Assembly: GCA_948146395.1 (NCBI GenBank)
Contig: OX411554.1
Coordinates: 41,863,869 to 41,927,868 of the forward strand
DNA length: 64,000 nt
Reading direction: 5' to 3'
Origin: Fragum whitleyi
Taxonomy: Eukaryota; Mollusca; Bivalvia; Cardiida; Cardiidae
In this document: positions 12,119-25,200 of the stretch, one piece after another
Layout: every line of letters begins with the position of its first letter
Numbering within the stretch: position 1 is the first letter of the stretch
Position numbers and translations under genes: made by a program
Notes under the pieces: generated by a model
What the model was told of the DNA's origin: nothing
Seen by the model: only the letters and a program-made list of their open reading frames with translations
Database searches by the model: none

Positions 12119-12449
12119 GACCCCTGAGAAATGACGTTAGATTGATATAAGAAATCAAGCCCTTTCTTCAGAATGACTACACGGCAAAACTGTTTTAAAT
12201 TCTACCCCGCTTTATACGTTCACTTACGCGCAAAGCGGATTCAAATTGCCAAACACTTTGCACAGTTTTGTCACCATGCACACAGGTCACATGTTTTACA
12301 GTATATTATCTTAGGGCGTCCAAGACTTCGTAACTAAAACTTCCGCTTAACAATGTTCTTGAGTTATCATTTCGTCGATATGTGCAAAGATAGTATGACT
12401 TTTAAACATTCAAAGGGGTCATCGCAAAACTGTTGTAAGTACCTATACA

Positions 12450-12768
12450 TGTATATATAATACATACTTAGTGTTTTGTATGAAAAAAATATCAGGTTGG
12501 GAGAATCGGTTATTGTCGAGGCTCTGCCGAGACAATTATCAATTCTCATAACCGAGTTAGATACTTTTTCATACAAAACATTAAGTAGGTATTATATTTA
12601 TCTTATAACCTCTATTTGTCTTGTTTTCGTCGATGTTTCTTACCGAAATTCAAGTTTCTAAAAATAACCTCACTATATCATTGTTCTAAAAATAACTATA
12701 TGAGATCATAAAAAAATATCATATGGGATATTATCATACGGATATTTGTGTAGGTATAAGATAAAAAT
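12450..12768 (+). mobile_element. foldback element family C copy 2
   Basis: Same layout as 7623-7945: ATACATACTTAGTGTTTTGTATG, turn GAGGCTCTGCCGAGAC, ACATTAAGTAGGTATTAT, then TCTTATAACC..GGTATAAGATA around the CTTGTTTTCGTCGATGTTTC core. Confidence 0.75.
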
Positions 12769-12855
12769 ACATATGCACTTACACAATGTTTGAACTGATC
12801 AATTTATGAAGAAAATCACAAGGTTTGATTTCAACGTAGTTTAACGCATCTTTTA

Positions 12856-13110
12856 ATAATCTTTAAGTAATGTCACGGTGGCTGGAGCACCTAATAAGGG
12901 ATTCCTGGTATTTCTCTTACCAGTACATGTACTATCATTACACCCTTTCCTTACCTCCTGTTGCTATTCCATACAGGTCTACGATTATCAATCCATTGAC
13001 AGGAGACACATTGACGGAATGGATGAGTGCCTCCGTCGGGGATCGAACCCATGACCATGTGATTTGGAAGCCGACGCGCTACCAACTGCGCCATATTTGC
13101 AAAGACGAAA
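12856..13110 (-). mobile_element. SINE-A copy with tRNA-like head
   Basis: Reverse orientation. The head on the minus strand has GGCGCAGTTGGTAGCGCGTCGG (A box) and GGGTTCGATCCCC (B box); the body ends near 12872 in the GGAGCCACCGTGACA-type block. The poly-A-like tail is lost. Confidence 0.83.
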
Positions 13111-13186
13111 GAGCACCTAAATTCATGACAATTTAGGCTCGATATCATGAATTTACGATTACCGGGATTACATACAAAAAAACTAA

Positions 13187-13345
13187 GTGTCTTTCGGATG
13201 AGACTTTAAAGTACATTAAAAAATCAAGGCGAATCTCGACAGTAGTTTCGCCATGAATCCTTGCACTATCCCCCGTAACAGCAAAACGTTTTCTGGGACG
13301 TCGCTCATATCCGCATATGCTACTGTAACGAAGATAAATAAACGG
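13187..13345 (+). mobile_element. SINE-C body, headless copy
   Basis: GTCTTTCGGATGAGACTTTAAAG, CAGTAGTTTCGCCATGAATCC, TTGCACTATCCCCC and a tail with ATATGCTACTGTAACGAAG match the 46470-46720 element. Confidence 0.7.
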
Positions 13346-13800
13346 AAAAACAACCCGGGGGGTCGACGCAATACTATTGTATGTGCCTTTATATTAATTA
13401 AAATAATAAATACATAATTTCTTTTTGGCGTAATGAGTCTCTGACTTGTATGTCTAATCTCATGTATTATCATTTGAACTTGTGGAAACGAATTTTTGAT
13501 ATGATCATCGAGGACCACCTGTCAATAATATAACAAAAGGTCAATAGACAGATACTTACGATGTCATATTTCTTTTTTTAGGGGCGAACGGGGCTGTATG
13601 TGCCAGTTTTCATTTATTAGCCATTTCTTGGGTTCCTATGTATCAACTAAAGATCAACTAAAGATCACCAAGATTGCCTTTTGATGTTCGGATGTTTTGA
13701 CGGTATTGTATCAAGGCTTGCAAACTCTTACTGTACTTTGATATACAAAAGAAACGTCAAATCATTTCTCTATATTTCACCAGCGCCAGATTTTTAAAAT

Positions 13801-13930
13801 TTTCATCCTGAAAAAAATTAGCGATATTAGATTTCTTCCCTTAGATTTCACATATTACTCGCTTCTCTCAATCATTCAACATCATTCCGACACCATTCCG
13901 AAATCGTTAACCTTGTCACATTATTAACTG
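13801..13930 (-). mobile_element. MITE family A fragment
   Basis: One outer third in reverse orientation, ending AACCTTGTCACATTATTAACTG then TA. The inner boundary is at the family's TTCATCCTGAA hairpin centre, which suggests a break there. Confidence 0.65.
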
Positions 13931-14539
13931 TAGTTCGTTCGATATTACTACCCCTGAAGTCACGAGGCAACAAAAATACCGTTTGACTCTTTTTGGAGGA
14001 AGATCTCTCGTTTACCATCCGTGAAAAAGCAATGTCCAATAAAGACAACATTTTAAGGCCTATCTAAATTTCACGTAAGGAATATTCATACCAATTTTTG
14101 TTGACATTTATATTATGGTTTGAGAACATGTTTCACCCCTTTCTGAAACGTCCATATTTATTCGAACAATGAAAACTTGGCAATTAAGTTTTTAGAAGGC
14201 TTATCAAAAAGAAATTTCCGTCAGGTTTTGTTGAAACTGGAGAGAATGTAAAGAACGGTCAGGCGGACGAACGCATTGATGCGCAATAGACATTACCATA
14301 CCAATAGCCCCAGTGGTACTGAAACTCGTGGGGTATCAACACACTTTTTCATAGGTATATAGGCCTCATTCAGACTATATTGGATACACAAGGAACATAG
14401 CTCTATTTAGCGTATTTCATGAGTTATTGGCCATTATTTCACACCTAAACAATTTAGACCAATGACATCGCTTATTTTGCGTCACGTGAGAGTGAAATAT
14501 CTAGATACATATTGTACAACCAGAACGAGGAAACTGTGC

Positions 14540-14798
14540 AACTGTATCAATTCCCACAATCGATTTAGATATCTTTTTTCATATAATACACTAAGTGCTA
14601 AGTTCGTTTTATATTTATCTTATATTTTTTGTAAGCTTTGTTTTCTTCGATGGTTCTTACAGAAATACAAGCTTTTTGCCATGTTTCTAAAAATGAACGC
14701 ATTATGTCACTGTTAAAAAACATACATGTGATTTCATTAAGAATATCACACGGGGTGTTATCAAACGGATACTTGTATATATAGTAATAAGATAAAAA
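14540..14798 (+). mobile_element. foldback element family C copy 3, truncated
   Basis: Keeps the right arm (ATATCTTTTTTCATATAATACACTAAG) and the second half with GTTTTCTTCGATGGTTCTTAC and ACGGGGTGTTATCAAACGG. The left arm is lost. Confidence 0.68.
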
Positions 14799-14799
14799 G

Positions 14800-16150
14800 T
14801 GACGAAGGAGACGTTATGGCGCATCCACTGTTTCTTTTGGCATTGTCACCAAATGCTTGATCTGGTGCTTTAACATTTTCAACAAATCAACTACAATACG
14901 GAATAGTTTGGTTTTGACAGTTTATACAATCCTGGTCCATTAAATTCGGTTCCAACTCACTGGCATAAATGTCAAAATTCTATTAGCTCATAATGATCCA
15001 AGACAATTTTGGTGAATTTATTAGCCCCAAATAAATGTTAAAATTCTCTTCTGAAAATATCGTGTCAAGAAGAATTTTTCTGACTATGACCACTGTCTGC
15101 TTTACTCGGCTTTTTGACCATACGCTTTGTTAACCGTTTTCAAATTGAGTTCCATTAGAAACAATGTGATACAGCTGAAATGTTTTTGAAAAGGGCAAAC
15201 ATTCTAAATGATAAATGCAAAAATATGAACCAGGAAATAGTTTATACCGCTCGGCATGCGTTTATCCTATAGATGTCCTTTTCGAATATTTCGCAAGGCG
15301 TTTTCTTCGTTTTAAGTACGAAACATCTAAAAAGATAGCGAAAGAGGTGCCTAGTAAAGAAAGAAAAAGGAAAAAAATAAATGTTGGATTGGTGTAGGTT
15401 GTGTCAACACAATTTACCGCTGTCCCTTTAACTCAACCAACCACAATGTACGCCCCTCGTACTAAGTAATAATTTTTGCATTTTAAAGCTTGGAAACATA
15501 CAAGACTCCAGTTCAACGGGGAGGTACTGGTAAATATCCCAAATTTACAGTTGCAATCATAATACCTCTATAATGAAAACAGGTTAAAAAAAGTAAGAAA
15601 CAAACAACAAGGTTTTCTTAGTAACAACATTCCTCTCAATTGTAATTTTGTCCCTTTCCCCATGTTCTTCTAAATATGTCTTTCAAGTGCTGACACGCTT
15701 GTGTGTAAGTTTTCTCAAAATGGACTTGTCTTTTGTTTTGAGTGATTTCTGGGTATTTTGAGTTAAGTTTTGGTATGCTTTGACCAGAGCGTTGACCGAA
15801 AGCTTAAGAATGGTCTTGTGTTAGACAAGTGTCAATTTCACGATGTTTTTAAAGTTTAGGATTTCAAACGGTACCTGACAGGGCGTCTTGAGTCACGTCT
15901 TGGTGTTATTAATAAAGATAAGAGATCTTTGGTGCCTTTTGGAGCCTACTTTTCAAGTCTTTGAAAAAAAAAAAAAAAAAAAAAAAAGAAAGATTAATGG
16001 GCAATGATTTTGATGCTGATTAATAAATTATCCTTTTATAGCTGTCGAATTTCAGATGTTTCACCCCTTTTCATTTCAGTTCGTTTTCACGAATACAGAC
16101 TGATAATAAAAGCGATATCTTTTGAAATGAAAATGCCGTTCTATATCAAC
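14800..16150. other. no gene seen upstream of the lectin gene
   Basis: AT-rich, with short random frames only. A run of 24 A at about 15963-15986. Probably includes the lectin promoter at its right end. Confidence 0.55.
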
Positions 16151-16154
16151 GGCC

Positions 16155-16160
16155 TATATA
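16155..16160 (+). promoter_or_regulatory. candidate TATA box of the H-type lectin gene
   Basis: TATATA lies about 70 bp upstream of the lectin start codon at 16231. That is a suitable distance for a short 5' UTR. It is a weak call, because AT-rich flanks make chance matches common. Confidence 0.3.
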
Positions 16161-16230
16161 GATTAGAATGCTTTTATATCTTCAAAAGACGAAGGTACCT
16201 CTTTTAAATAAGCAGACAAACTAAAACAGA

Positions 16231-19200
16231 ATGTTGTGTTTAGCATCGTGTTTTATCCTGCTCATCTTTTCCTCGGTTGACGGGTCTAAACGACTTTTGA
16301 TGGATGACGAGTCGGTATATGACGCTCTTCAGCGACATGAACAGCTCTTTGCAGCATTGAACTCAACTATCTTGGGTAAGTATAGCAACTTTTTTGTACT
16401 GTCGGGATTAAGTTTAGTTTTTGATTGTTCCTGTTTTCACCACCTCTGTAAACATGTACGACGTAGCAATGAAAATGGCGAATTATTAATTTCAAAGTTC
16501 GCGAGCTACATGTAATTGAAATGCGATTTTAATCATAAAACCTTCAGCTATATATCTGAACAACTACACACCAACACCTCAAAAATCCAAAGCGGCCACT
16601 TGCTTTTTGCAGTTAGGTAATAAATATTGCGTGATTTCAAACAGCCTTGCGTTCAGGATGACAAAACTTTTCGAACAGTTTTCCAACTTTACCCCGCTTT
16701 GCACGTACACTTGCGTGCAAAACCAGGTTTAATTGAAAAAAATGTTTGCACCTCTTTGTCATCCTGAACGCAGGGCTGGTTTTACTGGAATCATGTCATC
16801 AATAAACACGAGGGATATGAAAGCATAATTGAATAATTGATTGAATGGGATTTTACGCCGCTTTCAACATTATTTCAGTCATATCGCGGCGGCTAGAGCA
16901 CCTAACAATGGATTCCTGGTATTTCTCACACCAGTACTATAATCACACCCTTTCCTAGCCCCCAGCTGCTATCCCACATAGCACTAATCAAAGTACTGAA
17001 AGTACTGATAAGTTGGAATGCGTTCACGAGACGGTGACCTCAAGCCACTAGCAAAGCTTACGCCGCCCGCCCTTAACAGGTGATCACTTAATACGTTGCG
17101 CCTTTTTACGGGCGTATGTAAATCAATGTATTTCAACAACTAGATACGCTGAAACCCCGCTAGCTTAACGGAGGATCAATAGATCTGCAATAATGAAACT
17201 TTACCCAAATGTTGCCCATAACCCAAAGAAATGCCCTATTGTTTCGAGGTCATACATGTCAAGGCCTTAAGTAAGATTTAACTGTTAACAGTTTCCACTC
17301 TAACTGAACAACAAATTGACCGTAATCATAAAACTTGACACAAATGTTGTCAATGACCCAAGAAAGTGCCAAATTTTGGAGTCACGGAGGTCGAAGTCAC
17401 AATTAAACTTCGTCCAATTTTTTTCTTGAGGTTCCAACTCATGAAGTAAAAGACTATATTTTCAAAACATATGGACTGTTTTCACCGGCATTGGATCACA
17501 ACTGACGTTGAGTTGGTCACAACGACGTTGATGATATTTTTAACTTTTTTTCACGAAGCAAACGACAAAGCATAGTAAAACTTTGTACGAGAGCCATTCT
17601 TTATTTATAATCTAATAGGAAAACACTAAAAAATAAATAGAAAATTGGTTGGCTTTGAGAGACGCTATTTTCACTAAGGGTGCGTCATACTTTTTCGCAG
17701 GTTAGTCGTTGGATTATGAAATAAAGACGTCTTCTGCCATTTTTCTTTCCTTTTTTTATCAACGAAATACGCGTTTAATTAATTTGGCACTGTTTATGAA
17801 GAGTGATATCTTTTATCTGAATTCAAGTGTTTAAAAGGCCGCGTATTTAATGACGTCAGTCAAAACAATTGAAACGACGTTATGTTAACCCCTTTCATTT
17901 TTTAGGAAAATCTATGCGCGATACATGTATCATCAACATATTGTTTACAAGCATGCATGATTTCTATTCATTTAATTTTACCCTCGCTTGGATCAGGCCG
18001 AGTCGTTATTAGACAATCCAACGCGTTTGTTTTATCGTCGTTTTATTCTTGACTGTAGATCAAAGTTTTACAAAACCAACGTAGATTGAAATGTTTAACT
18101 CTCTACTTTAAATAATGCTTCACATGCATTCATGTTCTATGTCTCATAAAAATGGTTTGCCTTATTTGAATATTCGCGAAACCGGACAAGACTTTGTCAA
18201 TTAGTATATATTGGTGCTCCCTTTTAATCAATGCACATGCGGATGATATGATTACCATGCGCGTATCGAGGAGAAAAGAACATAATTGATAATTAGTATT
18301 GTAGGTATTCCGGTGGGAGTAGAACGAACTGGACCTGAAAGCAAATTGCGTGGGATTGGTAAACTCGTTCGGAAATTGGAAAAAAAGGCTGTAGTGAACT
18401 TATGATAATCTTCAATGATATATAAAGGATTGCGCACGTGCGTATATTTTCAAAAGTGAATTAATGTCTAGGCAATTTTAAAGAAAATGGACAAAAACAG
18501 AAAGAGAAGATAAATGGTTGCCTACCTTCATCGATCCTTGCTGCGTCCACAAGTGAAATGATCGCGCTATTTGGAAATGATTTTCTGTTTTAATAGAACA
18601 GAACAAAAACGGAACAGAACAAAAGAAGAACATATCTTTTGTATTCATCCAAGTACAATTGGGTACAATATGGACAATATACATTAATAATGTTATTTGT
18701 TATAATTTAAGTACTTCCGGTAAAACGAATGATTGGATTGGGGAAATTTGAGGCTCATCCGAGGGATAGAAGCGCTACTATACAGTTGTAGTTACCATTT
18801 CATGTACTTTGAATAATTATATTTTGTCATCAGTGATAAACTAGTGGTCAAGAAAAATTTCCGGTTGGGACTTATAACATCGCAGCTAAAGGTAAAATAT
18901 GCGATAGCTACGACGTTTCGGTCTCCATTTGATGTAATCAATTGAAATTAGATCTTTTGTGTTGGGATAATTATTTTTTTTATTTGTTTGAGTACAAAAT
19001 AACAACGACATGCATATATATTCACAGTAAATCGTGCCGAAATGGCTATATCCCCTGTTTTTCCGTTCTTGTTCGAAACGAAAAAACAAGGAAAGGGGTT
19101 TGGGGAATATGATAAAACCGAAACAAAATATTTATATCACACAAGAATTAAACAAAGTCTCAGATATAAACGAGAGGTGTAAATTACCGGGACAGTTGAG

Positions 19201-22200
19201 AACAAAAGTTGTCTGGTATTGGGGTAAATTTTACTTCATATATGTAGGAACATTCCATTCGTTTGTAAACTTGACCTTTCGTAACTCATGAGTACAGATT
19301 TCATCCATAAAAGGTCAGATAAAATCGTAGTCGGTCATCAGGTCGTGTGGTATGGCCAATCAGAAAACGGCTTTTGTTTACACATGGGTGAGTTCAACTC
19401 GTGTCATAGGAGAGAACACGGAAAAAAGATTTTACGGATTGAGAAGTAATAAAAGAGAATATTTACTGGATCGGGTTTTTAATACAGATAAATAATCTGT
19501 AGATGTTGCGCGTTTCTAATTATGGTTTACGGAACAATAAGGAAAAAAAACATATGAACCATTTTGTTGAAGTCTGAATAAGGTCGTTCAGAAAGAGAAA
19601 CTAGACATCTTAAAGAAGCTGTAACATAATTCTACGAAAATAGGTTGCGAAATTACCATATGAGCAGATCACGTGATTGGCTTGTGCTATTGCCACAATG
19701 CAGAGAAAACAGATCGAGACATTACCAAATTAGCAGATCACGTGATTGGCTGGTGCTGTTGTCAAAAGCTGACATTATTGGACTTGACTTATCACATGAT
19801 TTCCAAATATAGTAATCCAAACTTGTGATACAAGTAGATTCGTACGCAACTTTTGATATATATCGTTTAAAACAAATTAGCGTCTTAATAATATACATGA
19901 AGTGATAGTAATGTAACTGTACAACATTATTTCTTATTGATATAATAAACTGTATGTCTTTGTCAAGTTGAGATATATACAAAATAGGCCGAAGTGTATT
20001 CACATCCTGTTCACGTGATATGTGTTATCAAAAAACCCGAAATGAAATTATCTTGTGTTCATTTTGCGGTTTTGTTAAATCTAAGTTGGAATTGCTCCGC
20101 ATTCCAACTTAAAAAACCAGAAAAACGCACAATTACGGAAAATCGATGTCCAAAGCTATTTTATCGAATGTTTTACAAGATTTAACACCAACTTTTGTTC
20201 CTATGCCAAGGAGAGGTCAATGTCTGTCTGATAAAAATAATTTTAAGTATTTATTCGTCTAAATCATGAAATAAGTGGATTTTATAATGGTGTAAAATGG
20301 TTCAAATCGCGTGTCCAGTTTTAGGGTAGTAAGTTTTACCTGGTCCTCTGTGGGGTTTCTTTTATTTTTTTCGTTTTGGCAAATTAATCAAATTTGCCTT
20401 AAAATTTTATATTTTAAGCTGCAACCCAATCAAGATGCCTATGTATCTTAGTTATTTTTTGACAGCTTTTTAATCAATGTCACAAAAAGTACAGTGAATT
20501 ACGTTACCGCTTTGAGGTTAACATAGAAATGGTTTCGAACAACCGTAGGGATGTAATGATATGTTAAAAAGCTTCACATATGATACAAATTTAGTTTAAC
20601 AATCTATATGGTTGCCCGAATTTCTTAAAGAAATCGCTTCCCACTCTCTAAATTAGACTTTCATTTTTTAAGAAATAGAAGTGAACTACGTTACCATACA
20701 GATCTGCTTTAAGAAGTAAATGAATTTCATTCTAACTTTTGTCAGTTAAGGCTTGAATTGTACCTTTCAATATTTGTTTGTAAAGTTTGTAATGTATCTA
20801 AAGCACTCATTATTAAACTACAATAAATCAGTTTTAGTAAACTACGTGTTTGTGAACTACGTTACTATCGTAAAGAGTAAAATGCACTTTGCATCATATA
20901 TCGCTTAAAAAATACTCTTGAAACTGTTTTAGCCATCAGTGTAACATACTGGGTGTTCAACTAAACACGAATTACAATGAGATTATACCGTGATTACTTA
21001 AAATTTATCAAGAGATGCCACATTTAATACCAGGTCGAATATAGCTCGAGATTGGTATGAAGATATGTTGTTGAAAACACGAGTATGCCTTTCATGTTGG
21101 CTTGGATAACTCTAATAAACATAAGTTAGACCGTTATGGTGATTCTTTTGATTTAACATCCATTAAGCATAGTATTATTTGGTAACGTAGATCACACGGC
21201 TGGTAACGTAGTTCAAAAACAAGAAATTTGTTTAATATGGTGGAAAATTGTTTTTGATCTTGTTAGTGGTAAGAAATTCAGTAGCCTAAATATTGAAAGA
21301 CTACATACAGAAACTATTGAACCTTACAAAGGCCCGAAATACAAATGATTTTCATCTAAGCGAGGATAATAAAATAGGTATGCAGAAAATTATATATTTT
21401 GTTACACTATTGGGATTCAATCAAGAATTTATATATACATATATGTACTTTTTTCAATTTGATATTGTTGTAAAACTATTCAAATGATATTTTTTACAAT
21501 GCACAGAAACTTTTTTCTTTGTGAATGACAAAATTTAGTGGGTCAAAGACATTATTAAGCATGAACATTTTGTTTTCAACTTGGCGTTTCCTATCACTTT
21601 TCCACTTTGCCTTTGCAAAATTGCAGTGTAAGAAAACAAAAAACAAGGGTAAATTTGACTGATTATCTAGCACTCTGGGAAAAAAGTTAGATTTAAGGCT
21701 GAAATCCCAGTTTATGAGAAAAAATATTTTCATATGAAAACTGAGTTTAAATAATTTTTCAAGAAATTATTTCATAGTCTCAGTTAAAGGGAATACATCT
21801 ACTTCAATTGTGTGAACAAAAAAGTTTTTAAAAGAGATTTGGAGCTTAAATTTCATGTGAAGAATAGAATAATCACTAAAATAATTCATTTGAATTGAAA
21901 AAAAGTGAGTAAAAATTCAATTAAATACATGTATTAATGCAAAAGCGGTGACCTACGTTACCGGACATTTTTTGTAAGAATTAGTGTATTTTTTATCAAT
22001 ACCCTCTTTCAAAATCACCAATTAGTCCATCTTACATTCCCAAAGTCTTGCAAAGTGTAATAACAACAGGAATTTTGAATTCTTATTAACAATGTGATCT
22101 TAACATAATGTTTTGTTTACTATTTTTTGACTGCAAAAAATCTTACAAATCATCGACAATACTGTTTTGAATAGCAATACCGAATATACAGATAGTTATT

Positions 22201-25200
22201 GTAACAGTTGATCAGTGTTGTATCTATAAAGGAAATAGTTTACTGAAAATAAATCTAGAGAAAGTTGTTCTAGCTACTTTTCTTCATTGAAAAATAGTCA
22301 CCATAATGTATGGCTTAATTTTATCACGTAATTCACTTTTAACATTTACCCCTGTGTTTCAAGCTCGTATTAAGAAAATTTCTGAAGGTCCAGAATTTTT
22401 TAAAAGACAAATTCTACAAATATAGATGTATAAGATTGAAAAGAGACCAAAATAAGGAAAATCTAAAACAAAAAATCTCTCGGACAAATTTGACTGAAAA
22501 TGTGCGTTTTTCTGGTTTTTTAGTGATTATAGGTCTACGATAATCAACACAATGGTGGTAGAAAAATTGTCGGAAAGGATGAGTGCCGCCGTCGGGGATC
22601 GAACCCGGGACCTATGAAGTCATAAACCACTCCCTTTAGTTCTCATATTCATGTCAGCTTTGTTTTTCCTACGTGTTTTGTGAGTATATCACAATAATGG
22701 GGAGAGTTATGACCGTCTGAAGATGGGCGGTTATTTATTAGAAGCTCATTGAATTCCAAAATTGCCATTAGAAAGACTCACATTGATTTTATTTATTATT
22801 TTATTAGATATGCGTTTAATATATTTTACAGTATATTTGTCCTACAGAGAAAACAATTATTTATTATAATTTCAGGAATCCGAACTAGTCTTCAAACAGA
22901 AATCAAAGAAAAATGTAAGTTCAGACAAAATAAAACCAGAGCAAGTGAGTGGTATTCAAAATCTCTACATTGATCAACATCGTGTAATTGACAAGATGAA
23001 TGATTTTGGAATGGTTTTGGAATGAAATTGAATGAGTGCAGTGATAGAGTTTTGAGTAAAATAAATGGGAGGTCATTCAACATCGCCGATTTTGTTCATC
23101 CTGAACAAAATTGGCGATGTTTATTACTTCCGTTTAAAAAAGATTTGCATCCAAGATCTAAAAAATAATTTCTATTTCTTCAAAATCCTATCAGACACTT
23201 ACAATTTTAATTATGTAAGTGAAAACGCGATTTTGTCTAGCTATATTTATTTTGAATGCAGTTGATGATAATATCTTTTAAGTAGTTTTGGAGCGTTTCT
23301 GAATGGTTTGAGAGAGTGTTCGAAATGATGGATGGAGGCGATGATCGAGTGATTTTGAATGGTTTTGATCGAGATGATTGTCAATTTCACGATATTATTA
23401 ACTGCATGTAGAGCTTTCGCCGACGATATTCAAATCTACAAGAGTTTTGATGAAGAATCAGTCAAAAATGATATTCAAGAGGATTTACAACAAGTTTATG
23501 TCTGGAGTGATTAATGGTTATTTCGTTTATATTGTGTATGTGCGTGGTTTTGTAGAAATGTTTATTATCACCCGCCGTTTCGCGACGGGGATAAATTAAT
23601 GGTCTCCAACTGATTTTCCGTCTTTCTCTCATTCTGTCAATCCATCACTAGCTTTATCAGGAGCATGTCTAATCAAGACTTTGTAACTTCACCCGTGGAT
23701 AGATCTCATTGAGGAGAAGTGAAGTTCATAAAAAACTACAAACTTTGCTTGCTTAATGTTTGAGTAACTGCCCTTTGTTATTTTCAAGACTCAGATTTTA
23801 TAAAGAACATATCTCTTTAAGGTAGTAATGGACATATGGTCATTTTTTTCCGCCAATCGAGTTTTTTGTCTTGTTTACATTATGTTGTAGAAAAACATTG
23901 TATAGACATTATATCAAAATTTGAAGGTTCCTTTCCATGCTCGTTTTCATGCTGAGGTTATTTGTCCCTGAGTTGTATCAGCCATTTTTCAGTAAAATCT
24001 ATATATTCGATTTGGGTCTTGGTTAAGCTCAATGTCATTAGATAGCTTTAAAACACAAACCCGATAATTGACCTTATACATATACGCAATGATCATTACC
24101 AATAAATGTTCTCTTTGACCAATAACATTCGTAAAACATGCCTTACAAAATTAAAAAATGCCCTGATTTTGGTTTTCTTAAAGCGGAAAAGGGGTACAAA
24201 ACCGATTTTTTTTAATGAATGGCTCAATGATTTTTTTCTCATTTTATCTATGCTTGAAAAATATATCTTTCCTTTATTAGATAAAAATATCGGCACACCT
24301 TTCCCTGGAAATAAGAAAGTTTTTATTTATTTGGAATCAACCTTTCTACATGAATGGTTGATTTAACGTAGTTATGTTATCAAATTCAATGTTTTGACAT
24401 AGTTGTTACATATAATTGATGTTGACCAGTAGCTTGGGTATGAAATTTTACTAGGCTCTAATAATCCCATGGTTTTTCGAGTCATCCATAAACAGATGAA
24501 AACGAGACTTTGTCGAGTTTCTATCTGTTTTAGATGTCGGGTTTAATAAATTCGGTATTCAATGAGCACAAATTTGATACTCTGTTCATAATCTGACCTT
24601 AACTTTTGTGATAAACCGAGGAAATTAGGATATTTATCGATTCAATTTATTCCGCGAAACATAAAACGCAGCTTGCGAAATGACGTCAGCAAATACATTA
24701 TGACGTCATCAAACATCGAAAATATTTAACGTTGATATCCGTTTTAAGCTCGTTTGCATAGTTATTCCACTAGTGTAATAACAGCTGTGTAAAATAAAGA
24801 AATATTCAACGGGGTTATGTCACACTCGAGTATGGCCGAGACGTTGGTCATATTATAAATGGGCTTATTTGGCCCCACTTAGATAACGTGAAATAGGGTA
24901 AAATGGACGAAAGTAGAGCAAATATTTGAAATAATTTCACTAATTTTGCATGACAGTCATAATCTACCATAAACCCTCGATAATCAACCGAAAAGTATTA
25001 AAGCAACAGGCTGCCAAATTGTCAAAAGATAGAGACTACAAAGGGAAAACAATCTTAGCATAGTTACGGTTCTTGTACAGCCGCATTTCGTAATATTGAA
25101 AGGAACATTGCTGCTAAGTTTAAAGTCAACGTAGGCTGAACGGGTTATGATCCGGAAAAAGAAGGGGACGCCACCCTCCCGCCGGACACAGGACGCCCGG

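Noticed and set aside
12951..13148. Small coding frames on both strands
   Set aside because: They are translations of a SINE-A copy with its tRNA-like head.
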